NCBI RefSeq assembly: GCF_900269665.1
Contig: NZ_LT985361.1
Location: forward strand, 2,251,379 to 2,315,378
Length of the DNA: 64,000 nt
Direction: 5' to 3'
Origin: Nocardia suismassiliense
GTDB lineage: Bacteria; Actinomycetota; Actinomycetes; Mycobacteriales; Mycobacteriaceae
Made by a program: the position numbers and the translations under genes. Shown here piece after piece: positions 16,310-24,144 of the stretch. Numbering within the stretch: the stretch's first letter is position 1; every line of letters starts with the position of its first letter. The notes beneath the pieces were generated by a model, which was not told where the DNA came from, did not search any database, and saw nothing but the letters and a program-made list of their open reading frames with translations.

Positions 16310-17644
16310 TCACTCGGATTCGCGGCGGTCGCCGTCCGCCTCTTCTGTTCTGCGGTAGGTGATCACGCGATCGCTGATGCGGACGCTCCAGCCGGGGCGG
16401 AGTTCGGTGGGGGAGGTGCCGATTCGGGTCCACTGGTCGGTGCCGGGTGGGGCGATGAAGGTGCCGGAGGTGGCGGTGGCGTCGCGGACGAAGACCTTGC
16501 CGCGGTCGACCGAGACGTAGGCGTGCACGCGGGAGACGTGGCGGTCGCGTTGGATCACGATGGGCGCGGCGGTGGCGGAACGGACGGAGTCGTCGGCCTG
16601 TGGGCCCCTGCCGATGACGTAGGGGCGGTCCAGAGGATAGGCCGCGCCGTTCTCCAGGATCAGGTTGCCGACGGCGTGGTCCTGCTCGGCGGCCGGGCGG
16701 ACGATGCGGGCCACGCGATCGGCCGAGGTCTTGTGCAGCGCAACGGGTTCCGGTCGCGGCCCGGGTTGATGGGTTTGCGACCAGGCGAGTGGCCGATCCG
16801 CCGCGGGACGGTTGCCGATCGGTGGCCGTGGCCGCATGCGTGGCCGCGCCGATTCCGACGGCTGGCTCGTGGTGGAGGTCGCGGCCCGGGTCGACGTGGG
16901 TGCGGGCGCCGACGGGGACTGAGCCGCGCCGGACCGGGTAGCCGAGGAGGCCCGGCCGGCCGGGGCTGCCCGGATGACCGACGACACGCTCGCCGCCGCC
17001 GCGGTATCGGAGGGCGAAACCGTGGCAGGCGACGCGTCGACCGCCGCATCGGCACCGGTGGGTTCGGGTGTCGCGGCGAATCCGGCGGCGGCGGTCGGCG
17101 GCGGCTCGGCTGCCGAGCCGCCGGCGGACGGGCGGGGTGCCGCAGCGCTCTTGGCCGCCTTGCCCGCACGCTTGAGCGCGACAGTCAGGACGAAACCACC
17201 ACCGGGAACCACACCGGCGCGCAGGTCGGTGCGCGGCAACGCTTTCAGCGGTTTGCCGACGTCGGTGCCGACGGTGATCCGGCGCAGTGGTTCGCGCACG
17301 ATCTCGTCCACCCAGGTGAACGCGCGCGACCCATCCAGCCGCCGGGTGCCCTCCGCACCGCTGATCTCGGCGTAGACCGGTCCGCGCAGCAGGATCAGGG
17401 TGCCGTCGTCGGTCGGGGCCACCACGCCGAACGGCGGCGTCTCGGACGTGCTGCCGAAAACCACGGCGGCCAGCCGTTGCGCGAGCGCCGCGCCGGGATG
17501 CGCCGCCTCCGCGACCGCCTCGATCGCGCCCAGGATCCGGTCCGTGGAGGCGGTTTCCCCAGCCAGATAGACGACGACGCCACCGAAGCGCGCGACAAGG
17601 CCGTCACCCTGCGCGATACCAACGGTGGATGATTTGCTGCGCAT
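16310..17644 (-). CDS. FHA-domain protein
   Basis: A 444-residue cytoplasmic protein. The N-terminal 170 residues are a globular region I do not recognise (VARFGGVVVYLAGETAS, FGVVAPTDDGTLILLRG). A long Ala/Pro/Ser linker follows. The C-terminal ~100 residues are an FHA domain: YVIGRGPQADDSV, the phosphopeptide-binding HVSRVHAYV, and ATSGTFIAPPG. FHA domains bind phosphothreonine peptides, so it probably reads phosphorylation by the convergently encoded Ser/Thr kinase; the two genes lie 70 bases apart end to end. Start at the ATG at 17644 is set by an AAGGAGG ribosome site six bases before it; 15 codons upstream are open but unneeded. Confidence 0.85.
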   Translation of the reverse strand: MRSKSSTVGIAQGDGLVARFGGVVVYLAGETASTDRILGAIEAVAEAAHPGAALAQRLAAVVFGSTSETPPFGVVAPTDDGTLILLRGPVYAEISGAEGTRRLDGSRAFTWVDEIVREPLRRITVGTDVGKPLKALPRTDLRAGVVPGGGFVLTVALKRAGKAAKSAAAPRPSAGGSAAEPPPTAAAGFAATPEPTGADAAVDASPATVSPSDTAAAASVSSVIRAAPAGRASSATRSGAAQSPSAPAPTSTRAATSTTSQPSESARPRMRPRPPIGNRPAADRPLAWSQTHQPGPRPEPVALHKTSADRVARIVRPAAEQDHAVGNLILENGAAYPLDRPYVIGRGPQADDSVRSATAAPIVIQRDRHVSRVHAYVSVDRGKVFVRDATATSGTFIAPPGTDQWTRIGTSPTELRPGWSVRISDRVITYRRTEEADGDRRESE

Positions 17645-17935
17645 CCGCGCCCTCCTTCCCGGCGCATTACCGACATTCGAAGCCAGCATAGAGCGTGTGC
17701 GCCGGGTGGATCGGCGCGCCGAGGGGCTGCGGGGCTACGTCCTGGCACTTCGTCGCTACCGATCGGAAGGATTTGCAGACCGCTGAATCCGCCAGTGCCG
17801 CCACGATTGTGGTCGGTCGGTCGGCTACGGGAACGCCACAGGCAGTGGTGGTGTTCGTCCCGTTCGGTCAGGGGCGGAAGTGTGGCGACCGTCTCGCCCG
17901 ACACTCGGTTCAAATGCCGGTCCGCCCGGCGCAAA

Positions 17936-17971
17936 CGTTTCCGACAGCCGGATGTGTGGCTGTCGGAAACG
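17936..17971. terminator. 14-bp perfect stem-loop terminator
   Basis: A 14-base stem (17936–17949 with 17958–17971; arms begin CGTTTCCGACAG) with an eight-base loop, placed 16 bases beyond the stop of the minus-strand NmrA-like gene. It is the only structure noticed in the 340-base gap 17645–17987, which also carries the FHA gene's upstream region. Confidence 0.7.
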
Positions 17972-17987
17972 GATCAATTGCACGAGT

Positions 17988-18824
17988 TCACCCGGTGAAC
18001 ACAGCGGCGTTCTCCTCGAGCCAGCTGGTGAAGCTGCGGGCCGGTCGTCCGGTGAGGGTGCTGACGTCGTCGGTGATCGGATTCGGCACACCGTCGCAGC
18101 GTTGCCAGTACGCGAGCAGACCGTCGGCGAAGTGGGCGGGAATGTGCTCCGCCATCTGCTCTTTCCACACTTCGGGAGTCACGTGGTCGATGGCGATGGT
18201 GCGGCCGATGACTTGACCGACGCGATCGAGCTGCTCGGTGAAGGTGAGGGTCTCGGGACCGGTCAGGTGGTACCGGCCGCCCGGCGAGTCCGGCTCGGTG
18301 AGCAGGGTGTACGCGGCCTCGGCGATATCGAGCTCGTGGATCGGATCGCCGTACGCGTTCGGGTACGGCAGGCTGATCGGTTGACCTGCCTTGATCGCCC
18401 AGGCCCAACCACGGGCATTGCCTGCGAAGGCCCCCGGGCGCAGCACGCTGACGGTCATCGGGGCGTCGGCGAGTCCGAGCTCGGCGTCCAGATGCGATTT
18501 CGCGACCGGGTTGGTCGCGGCATCGGGATCGAGCACCGAGGACGACGACAGCAGGACGATGTGCTCGACACCGGCTTCGGTTGCGGCGGTGACGAATTCG
18601 CTGATGGTTGTGCCCTCCGCGTACAGGAATACCGAGGTGACATCGGTGAGGGCAGCAGGAAAAGTGGTCGGATCGGCCAGGTCACAGGCGACAGTCGGCA
18701 CGTCCGCGGGAACTCGGAGCTGCTCGGGGTGGGCGGATCCGACACGGACAGCGCGGCCGTCGGCGCGCAGCAGGTCGAGCAGGTTGGTGGCGACCGCGCC
18801 GCGGCCGCCGGTAACGAGAATCAT
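17988..18824 (-). CDS. NmrA-like NAD(P)-binding protein
   Basis: A 278-residue atypical short-chain dehydrogenase of the NmrA/quinone-oxidoreductase 2 type. It opens with the Rossmann motif MILVTGGRGAVATNLLDLLR, followed by VACDLADPTTFPAAL and IVLLSSSSVLD. The active-site Tyr/Lys pair of classical dehydrogenases is not in place; such proteins bind NAD(P) and act as redox sensors or as reductases or isomerases. Start at the ATG at 18824 with an AAGGA site. The next minus-strand gene upstream, a drug exporter, ends 64 bases away, so the two may be co-transcribed from the TetR-controlled promoter. Substrate unknown. Confidence 0.82.
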   Translation of the reverse strand: MILVTGGRGAVATNLLDLLRADGRAVRVGSAHPEQLRVPADVPTVACDLADPTTFPAALTDVTSVFLYAEGTTISEFVTAATEAGVEHIVLLSSSSVLDPDAATNPVAKSHLDAELGLADAPMTVSVLRPGAFAGNARGWAWAIKAGQPISLPYPNAYGDPIHELDIAEAAYTLLTEPDSPGGRYHLTGPETLTFTEQLDRVGQVIGRTIAIDHVTPEVWKEQMAEHIPAHFADGLLAYWQRCDGVPNPITDDVSTLTGRPARSFTSWLEENAAVFTG

Positions 18825-18888
18825 GAGAAGTCCTTGGTGAGTGGTGAATTGGTGGGGCGCGCCGGTCTGCCACGGGCGGACCGGCACA

Positions 18889-20304
18889 TCAGTGCTCGGC
18901 CGGTGCGTTGCGCGGCATCAGCAGAACCAATGCGCAACAGACGACGGTGCTGACGGCAACCAGCACCAGGCTGACGATCAATGCGTGCGCCTGCCCCGAG
19001 CCGACGGTGTGGAAGTACACCGTGGTGACGGCGGCCGCGCCGATGGCATTAGCGAGTTGTTGCACGGCAGTGAGAGACCCACTGGCACTGCCGGTTTCCG
19101 CCTGCTCGATATCACCGATGGTGACCTGGTAGACGGTGCCGAAGCAGGTGCCCATGCCGAGCCCGAGGATCAAGACGGGCACGGCGAGCGCCCACGGTCC
19201 GACGGTTGTTCCGGCGGTCAGTGCGAGCACGAGCAGCAGACCGATGCCGATCAGTGTGATGAGCAAGCCGATCGAGATGAGGTTGCGACCGAGCCGGGCG
19301 ATGAACTGATGCGCCGCGATCGAGGCGAGCACGATTCCCACCGCCAGCGGCGCGAGACCGAGCGCGGCACCGGTCGGGCTGTAGCCGAGCCCGGTTTGCA
19401 GGAACAGCGACAGCACGTAGAGCAATCCGGACACCGCGGCGAAGAACACGAGTCCGAGCAGGAGTCCCGAGGTGAAGCCCCGGTTCTGGAACAGCGTCGG
19501 CCGGATCAGTGGCTCCGCGGCGGTCAGCTGACGCCGGATGAACAGGCCGAAGCCGGCCAGACTGCCGACGAGACAGCCAAGGGGCAGTACGGTCCAACCG
19601 GTGGCCGCGCCGTCGATGAGCCCGAACAGCGCACCGAACATGGCGGTACCGAGCAGTCCCGCGCCGAGCCCGTCGATGGTGACTGTGCGGTCGCCGGTGT
19701 CGGGCGGCAGCAGGCGGTAAGCGGCGGCGAACGCGGCACCGCCCAGCCCGATATTGATCAGGAACATGGCGCGCCAACCGAGGCCGAACAGGTCGGCGTC
19801 GATCAGCAAGCCGGCCACGATCGGCCCGCCCACCGCGGAAAGGCCCAGCGCCGGGCCGAAGACGCTGAACGCCTTGCCCAGTTGTGCACGCGGGAACACC
19901 GCGGTGAGGACGCCGAAGCCCTGCGGAATCAGCAGCGCGCCGAACGCGCCTTGCACCAGCCGGGCCGCGATGATCGAGACCGGATCGAAGGCCAGGCCGC
20001 AGGCGACCGAGGCGACGGTGAACCCGGCGAGCCCGATCAGGAACAGACGGCGTTTGCCGAAGCGGTCGCCGAGTCGGCCGCCGACGACGAGCAGCACGCC
20101 GAGGGCGAGGGCGTAGCTCGCGCCGAGCCACTGGATCAAGGCCTGGCCGCCGTGCAGGTCCGCGGCGATCGTCGGCGCGGCGATGTTGGTGATCGTCGCG
20201 TCGAGTAGGTCGAGGATGTCGGCAGCGAGGATGACGGCGAGTATTGCCCACATGCGGCTGTTGACCTGGGGATTTGCCGCTGTGGACTGGGTGGGGATGG
20301 ACAT
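18889..20304 (-). CDS. DHA2-family MFS drug exporter
   Basis: A 471-residue proton-driven efflux pump of the EmrB/QacA (14-helix) type. Visible signatures are LDATITNIAAPTIAADL at the end of helix 1 (motif D1 of the family), GGRLGDRFGKRRLFLIG (motif A, loop 2–3) and GPIVAGLLID in helix 5 (motif C, antiporter). About 14 hydrophobic segments can be drawn. ATG at 20304 is preferred because an AAGGAGG site stands five bases before it; a GTG six bases upstream overlaps that site. The gene is divergent from a TetR gene, with two perfect palindromes between, so it is almost certainly repressed by that regulator and induced by its ligand. Confidence 0.92.
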   Translation of the reverse strand: MSIPTQSTAANPQVNSRMWAILAVILAADILDLLDATITNIAAPTIAADLHGGQALIQWLGASYALALGVLLVVGGRLGDRFGKRRLFLIGLAGFTVASVACGLAFDPVSIIAARLVQGAFGALLIPQGFGVLTAVFPRAQLGKAFSVFGPALGLSAVGGPIVAGLLIDADLFGLGWRAMFLINIGLGGAAFAAAYRLLPPDTGDRTVTIDGLGAGLLGTAMFGALFGLIDGAATGWTVLPLGCLVGSLAGFGLFIRRQLTAAEPLIRPTLFQNRGFTSGLLLGLVFFAAVSGLLYVLSLFLQTGLGYSPTGAALGLAPLAVGIVLASIAAHQFIARLGRNLISIGLLITLIGIGLLLVLALTAGTTVGPWALAVPVLILGLGMGTCFGTVYQVTIGDIEQAETGSASGSLTAVQQLANAIGAAAVTTVYFHTVGSGQAHALIVSLVLVAVSTVVCCALVLLMPRNAPAEH

Positions 20305-20350
20305 GGACACCTCCTTCGAGGTGGAGGGCGGCGATCGAACTTAGATCGTT

Positions 20351-20414
20351 ACGAACGTTGTTCGTTGAGAGTGACAGTACGAAACGAACGCTGTTCGTGT
20401 CAAACGGTGTTCGT
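20351..20414. promoter_or_regulatory. paired TetR operators
   Basis: Two perfect 15-base palindromes of the form ACGAAC-N3-GTTCGT occur at 20351–20365 (ACGAACGTTGTTCGT) and 20384–20398 (ACGAACGCTGTTCGT), centres 33 bases apart, about three helical turns, so the same DNA face. A third half-site, GTTCGT, is at 20409–20414. They lie between the divergent exporter and TetR genes and should be the binding sites of that TetR. Confidence 0.85.
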
Positions 20415-20435
20415 CCCACGCGTATGCTCGACGCC

Positions 20436-20495
20436 ATGAGCGAGCGCAGAAAGCGAGCAGGCGGTTCGGCACGGCCGAGCGAGGCGTGGTCATGA
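20436..20495 (+). repeat. MIRU-like element with 19-residue ORF
   Basis: A 56-base unit flanked by ATGA at both ends (20436–20439 and 20492–20495). It opens ATGAGCGAGCG and contains CCGAGCGAGGC near its end, features shared with the elements at 28290 and 52644. It encodes a 19-residue ORF whose TGA overlaps the ATG of the TetR gene. This matches the known behaviour of mycobacterial interspersed repetitive units, which carry a small ORF overlapping neighbouring genes. Confidence 0.65.
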
Positions 20496-21163
20496 ATCCA
20501 ACACCTGTCAGCCGCCGAGCTCGCCCCGCGAAGGCTCCACTCAGCCGCGACGTGATCATCGAAACCGGCCTGCGCGTCCTCGATCAGGACGGCCAGGCCG
20601 CGCTGACCATGCGCCGCGTCGCCCAGGAACTCGACACCGGCGCGGCCTCGCTCTACGTCTACGTCGCCAACCGCGACGACCTGATGGCCGCCATGCTCGA
20701 CCACGTGCTCGGCACGATCGAGGAACCGACCGGCGGCACCTGGCGCGAACGACTGTTCGCCCTGGTCGAGTCGGCGGTCACGGTGATGAGCAGGCACGAG
20801 GGATTGGCGCTCGTCGCACTCGGGGCGATCCCGACCGGGACGAACGCACTCGTGCTCGTCGACCGGATGCTGGCGCTGCTCGCCGAGGGCGGGGTGGACG
20901 AGCGCACCAACTCGTGGGCCGTCGACCTGCTGTTCCTGCACATCACCGCGGTCGCCGCCGAACAGAGCGCCTACAACACCAAAGGGATGCGCGCCGAGGC
21001 ACACCTCGCCGAGGTCCGCGAGCGCTTCGCCGCGCTGCCGGCCGAGCGCTATCCGATGATCGTGGCCCTGGGAGACACCATGATGTCGGGCGAGGGGGAC
21101 CAGCGTGCCCGATGGGCACTGCGGGTGCTGATCGAGGGCATTCTCGCCACGCCCGCCACCTGA
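20492..21163 (+). CDS. TetR-family repressor of the MFS exporter
   Basis: A 223-residue TetR regulator. The N-terminal helix-turn-helix is clear: LSRDVIIETGLRVLDQDG, TMRRVAQELDTGAASLYVYV then ANRDDLMAAML. The rest is a helical ligand-binding domain resembling the TetR_C class of drug-responsive repressors. The ATG at 20492 forms an ATGA overlap with the stop of a MIRU-like small ORF, so its translation may depend on that ORF; a GTG two codons earlier also exists. Divergent to the exporter and facing its two palindromic operators, it should repress the exporter and itself. Confidence 0.88.
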   Translation: MNPTPVSRRARPAKAPLSRDVIIETGLRVLDQDGQAALTMRRVAQELDTGAASLYVYVANRDDLMAAMLDHVLGTIEEPTGGTWRERLFALVESAVTVMSRHEGLALVALGAIPTGTNALVLVDRMLALLAEGGVDERTNSWAVDLLFLHITAVAAEQSAYNTKGMRAEAHLAEVRERFAALPAERYPMIVALGDTMMSGEGDQRARWALRVLIEGILATPAT

Positions 21164-21179
21164 TCTCTATGATGCGAAG

Positions 21180-21725
21180 GTGTCCGTGATCCGACCGGCG
21201 ACCGAGGACGACTTGCCAGTCCTGCAGGATATCGAGATCGCAGCGGGTAGACCGTTCGCGGAAATCGGTATGACAGCCGTGGCGGAGGATGAACCGCCGC
21301 CCTTAGAAACCTTGCGCGAATTCCAGCGCGCCGGACGCGCGTGGGTCTGGACCGACGACGGCGACCACCCGATCGGTTACCTGGTCCTCGGCGTCGTCGA
21401 CCAGATGGCGCACATCGATCAGGTGTCGGTGCACCCCGACCACCGCGGCCGCCGGATCGGCAAGCAGCTCATCGACCACGCCGTGTTCTGGGCCAAAGAC
21501 CATGGCATGCAGTCGATCACCCTCACCACCTTCGTCGACGTCGCCTGGAACGGCCCGTACTACGAGCGCCTCGGCTTCCGCTACCTGTCCGAAGAGGAGC
21601 AGACACCGGGTCTGCACGCCATCCGCGCCGCCGAAGCCGCCCACGGCCTCGACGGCTGGCCGCGGGCCACCATGTGCGCCGATATCGATTCGTGGACGTT
21701 CGACGGATCCGTCTCGGAAACCTGA
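21180..21725 (+). CDS. GNAT-family N-acetyltransferase
   Basis: A 181-residue GNAT enzyme transferring an acetyl group from acetyl-CoA to an unknown amine. Motif A, the CoA pyrophosphate loop, is IDQVSVHPDHRGRRIGKQL (R-x-x-G-x-G/A form), followed by motif B, WNGPYYERLGFRYL. The GTG at 21180 follows the TetR stop by 16 bases with GAAGG as ribosome site, so the gene probably belongs to the TetR transcript. The gene is separated from convergent glpD by about 190 bases, which begin with short degenerate repeats. Confidence 0.85.
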   Translation: MSVIRPATEDDLPVLQDIEIAAGRPFAEIGMTAVAEDEPPPLETLREFQRAGRAWVWTDDGDHPIGYLVLGVVDQMAHIDQVSVHPDHRGRRIGKQLIDHAVFWAKDHGMQSITLTTFVDVAWNGPYYERLGFRYLSEEEQTPGLHAIRAAEAAHGLDGWPRATMCADIDSWTFDGSVSET

Positions 21726-21770
21726 GTGGCCGCCAGCGCCTAAGTGGCCGCCGCCAGCGCCTGAGTGGCA
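21722..21770 (+). repeat. short degenerate tandem repeats
   Basis: Three imperfect copies of a roughly 20-base unit with core AGTGGCCGCC(GCC)AGCGCC start at 21722, 21741 and 21762 (last copy truncated). They begin at the stop codon of the acetyltransferase gene and lie in the convergent gap before glpD. No function apparent. Confidence 0.5.
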
Positions 21771-21916
21771 GTTGGAAGGATCGACCGCTGCGGTATCCGC
21801 CCAGCCACAGCCGCACCCGCTTCGGCGCCCGCACGCGTGTCAGAGCGGCGAGTCTCAGTGCGGGACCTCAGAAGGTGTGCGGCTGTGGCCGCAACCTTTG
21901 GTGGTCGCGCCTGGAC

Positions 21917-23467
21917 CTAGGTGGCCGGTGCCAAAGCGGCCACCGCGGCCGGGATGGCGGCCGCGCGGTCTTCGGCGATCAGGCCGATCCGGGTGCGGCG
22001 GTCCAGGAGGTCGTCGGCGTCGAGTGCGCCCTCGTGGGTGACGGCGAAGTGGAATTCCGCTGCGGTGACGTCTATTCCGGGTGCCACCGGTTGGGCTAGT
22101 GCCGGATTGTGCTGGGCGGCAGCGAGAACGGTCGCTGCTTCGCTGCCGTAGCGGTCGATCAACACCGGGGGTGCGTCGATGCGGTCACGAGCGGCGCCGG
22201 ACACCGCGCCCACCAACGGAAGTCGTTTGGTGCGGCACGGGCCCGCGGTGAGTCCGGCGCGGGTGACGGCCGCATCGATGACGTCCTCGGCCATCTGGCG
22301 GTAGGTGGTGAGTTTGCCGCCGACGATGGTGATGACCCCGGTGGGGGAGTGCAGGACCGCGTGTTTGCGGGAGATGTCGGCGGTGCTGTCGTCGGCGGTC
22401 TTCAGTAGCGGACGCAGGCCTGCGTAGGTGCCGCGAATGTCGGCGCGGGTCAACGGTTCACGCAGTGCGGTGTTGATGGTGTCGAGCAGGAAGTCGATCT
22501 CGGTCTCGGTCGGTTTCGGTTCGTCCGGGACCGGGCCGGGGGCGTCCTCGTCGGTCAGGCCCAGGTACACACGGCCGTGCGCGGCGGGGAAGGCGAAGAC
22601 GAAACGGCTGGTGCTGCCCGGCACCGGGACGGTCAGCGAGGCGGTGAGCCCGCCGAACGACGCGGCATCGAACACCAGGTGGGTGCCGCGACTCGGACGC
22701 AACTCGATGCTGGGATCGACCTCGTCGGCCCACACACCGGTGGCGTTGACGACGGCGCGGGCGCGCACGGACATGGTCTCGCCGGTCAGGGTGTCCCGGA
22801 GACGAGCCGAATTGCCGTTCACGTCAAGGGCTTCCACGCGGGTGAGGACCGTCGCGCCGTGCGCTGCCGCGGTGCGCGCCAATGCGACCACCAGCCGGGC
22901 GTCGTCGACGAGCTGACCGTCCCACGACTGGAGCCCGCCGCGTAGTCCGTCGCGGCGCACGGTCGGTGCGAGCCGCAGCGCTTCGGCGGCCGCGACCCGG
23001 CGGGAACGCGGCAGGATCGCGGCCGGGGTGCCCGCACCGCGGCGCAGCGCGTCGCCCGCCAGGAAACCCACCCGCACCAACGCGCTCTGCGCGGCTCCGA
23101 TGCTGGGCAGCAGCGGCACCAGCTGCGGCAGCGGGCGGACGAGATGCGGCGCCGTGGTGCGGATCAGAATGCCGCGCTCGACGGCACTTTCGTGCGCGAT
23201 GCCGACCTGACCGCTGGCCAGATACCGCAGCCCACCGTGCACCAGCTTCGAACTCCACCGGCTGGTGCCGAACGCAAGGTCGTGCCGCTCCACCAGCACG
23301 GTGCGCAGTCCGCGCGCCACCGCGTCGAGTGCGGCACCGACACCGGTTACGCCGCCGCCGATCACCAGAACGTCGATCTCGCCCCCGTCGCCGAGCTGCC
23401 GCAGCTCCCTGGTGCGGCGTTCCGCGTTGAGGGCCGAGTCGCCGGTGACAACCGAATTCCTGGTCAT
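21917..23467 (-). CDS. glpD: glycerol-3-phosphate dehydrogenase (FAD)
   Basis: A 516-residue membrane-associated flavoenzyme oxidising glycerol-3-phosphate to dihydroxyacetone phosphate and passing electrons to quinones. The FAD site is IDVLVIGGGVTGVGAALDAV at residues about 31–50, followed by FGTSRWSSKLVHGGLRYL, a GlpD signature. Further blocks are VVNATGVWADEVD and GVITIVGGKLTTYRQMAEDV, and a C-terminal helical domain. Length is normal. It shares an ATGA overlap with the upstream TetR gene and is transcribed from the same divergent promoter region. Order and direction of glpD, TetR, flavoprotein and diacylglycerol kinase copy M. tuberculosis Rv2249c–Rv2252, where the first gene is glpD1. 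Confidence 0.95.
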   Translation of the reverse strand: MTRNSVVTGDSALNAERRTRELRQLGDGGEIDVLVIGGGVTGVGAALDAVARGLRTVLVERHDLAFGTSRWSSKLVHGGLRYLASGQVGIAHESAVERGILIRTTAPHLVRPLPQLVPLLPSIGAAQSALVRVGFLAGDALRRGAGTPAAILPRSRRVAAAEALRLAPTVRRDGLRGGLQSWDGQLVDDARLVVALARTAAAHGATVLTRVEALDVNGNSARLRDTLTGETMSVRARAVVNATGVWADEVDPSIELRPSRGTHLVFDAASFGGLTASLTVPVPGSTSRFVFAFPAAHGRVYLGLTDEDAPGPVPDEPKPTETEIDFLLDTINTALREPLTRADIRGTYAGLRPLLKTADDSTADISRKHAVLHSPTGVITIVGGKLTTYRQMAEDVIDAAVTRAGLTAGPCRTKRLPLVGAVSGAARDRIDAPPVLIDRYGSEAATVLAAAQHNPALAQPVAPGIDVTAAEFHFAVTHEGALDADDLLDRRTRIGLIAEDRAAAIPAAVAALAPAT

Positions 23468-24084
23468 CGCAATGCCTTTCCGAGTTCGGTGCCGTGCCGA
23501 TCGGCCGGCACGAGATAGCCGTCGAGTGCGTGGGACAGCTCCGTGTCCAGGTCGGCTCCGGCGAGCAGCGGTTCGACCGTGCCCGCCGACTGAACCGCGG
23601 ATTGCGCGATCAGCAGGAGCATGGTGGCCAGCTGCTCGGGGTCGCCATCGCGAATGGACCCGTCCTGCTGACCTTCTCGGATGCCTGCGGCGAACAGCTC
23701 GATCAGCGCGCGCTGGTTGCGGCCGAGCCGGCCGAAGACGTAGGTGAGCATCAGGTCGGTGTCGGCCCGGAAGATCTTGCCGAACAACGGGTTCGAGCGA
23801 ACCTTCGCAGCTCCCGCGACGATGCCGGTGACCAGCCGGGTGCGGCCGGGACCCCCGGTGGGCATGGTGGCGTCAACGATCGCGCGCAGCTCGCGGACCA
23901 GCAGCTCGGCGACCAGCGCCCCGGTGTCGGGCCAGCGTCGGTAGACGGTCGGCCTGCTGACGCCCGCGCGCCGGGCCACCTCGGTGAGCGTGGTGCGGCG
24001 CACGCCGAACTCCGCCACGCAGCGGCGGGCGGCCTCGAGGATCGCGAGATCAATGGCGGAGAGCGGGTCGTCGGGTGCGGTCAA
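23464..24084 (-). CDS. TetR-family regulator of the glpD locus
   Basis: A 206-residue TetR regulator. The DNA-binding part reads LSAIDLAILEAARRCVAEFG then TTLTEVARRAGVSRPTVYRR. The C-terminal part is a helical ligand domain. The start is not certain: I take the TTG at 24084, which has GAGGTGAACC in front of it; a GTG at 24114 would add ten residues. It corresponds in position to M. tuberculosis Rv2250c. It overlaps glpD by ATGA and diverges from the flavoprotein gene; a palindrome lies in the 60-base gap. It probably controls both arms of the locus. Confidence 0.85.
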   Translation of the reverse strand: MTAPDDPLSAIDLAILEAARRCVAEFGVRRTTLTEVARRAGVSRPTVYRRWPDTGALVAELLVRELRAIVDATMPTGGPGRTRLVTGIVAGAAKVRSNPLFGKIFRADTDLMLTYVFGRLGRNQRALIELFAAGIREGQQDGSIRDGDPEQLATMLLLIAQSAVQSAGTVEPLLAGADLDTELSHALDGYLVPADRHGTELGKALR

Positions 24085-24117
24085 AGGTTCACCTCGGTGA
24101 GGTCGGCTCGTTACTGC

Positions 24118-24134
24118 TTGACATTCTATGTCAA
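24118..24134. promoter_or_regulatory. palindromic operator between divergent genes
   Basis: TTGACATTCTATGTCAA is a perfect inverted repeat (TTGACA, five-base centre, TGTCAA) 10 bases before the flavoprotein ATG and about 34 bases before the TetR start. Both arms also read as consensus -35 boxes, one per strand, so TetR binding would block both promoters. Confidence 0.75.
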
Positions 24135-24144
24135 ACTGTAACGC

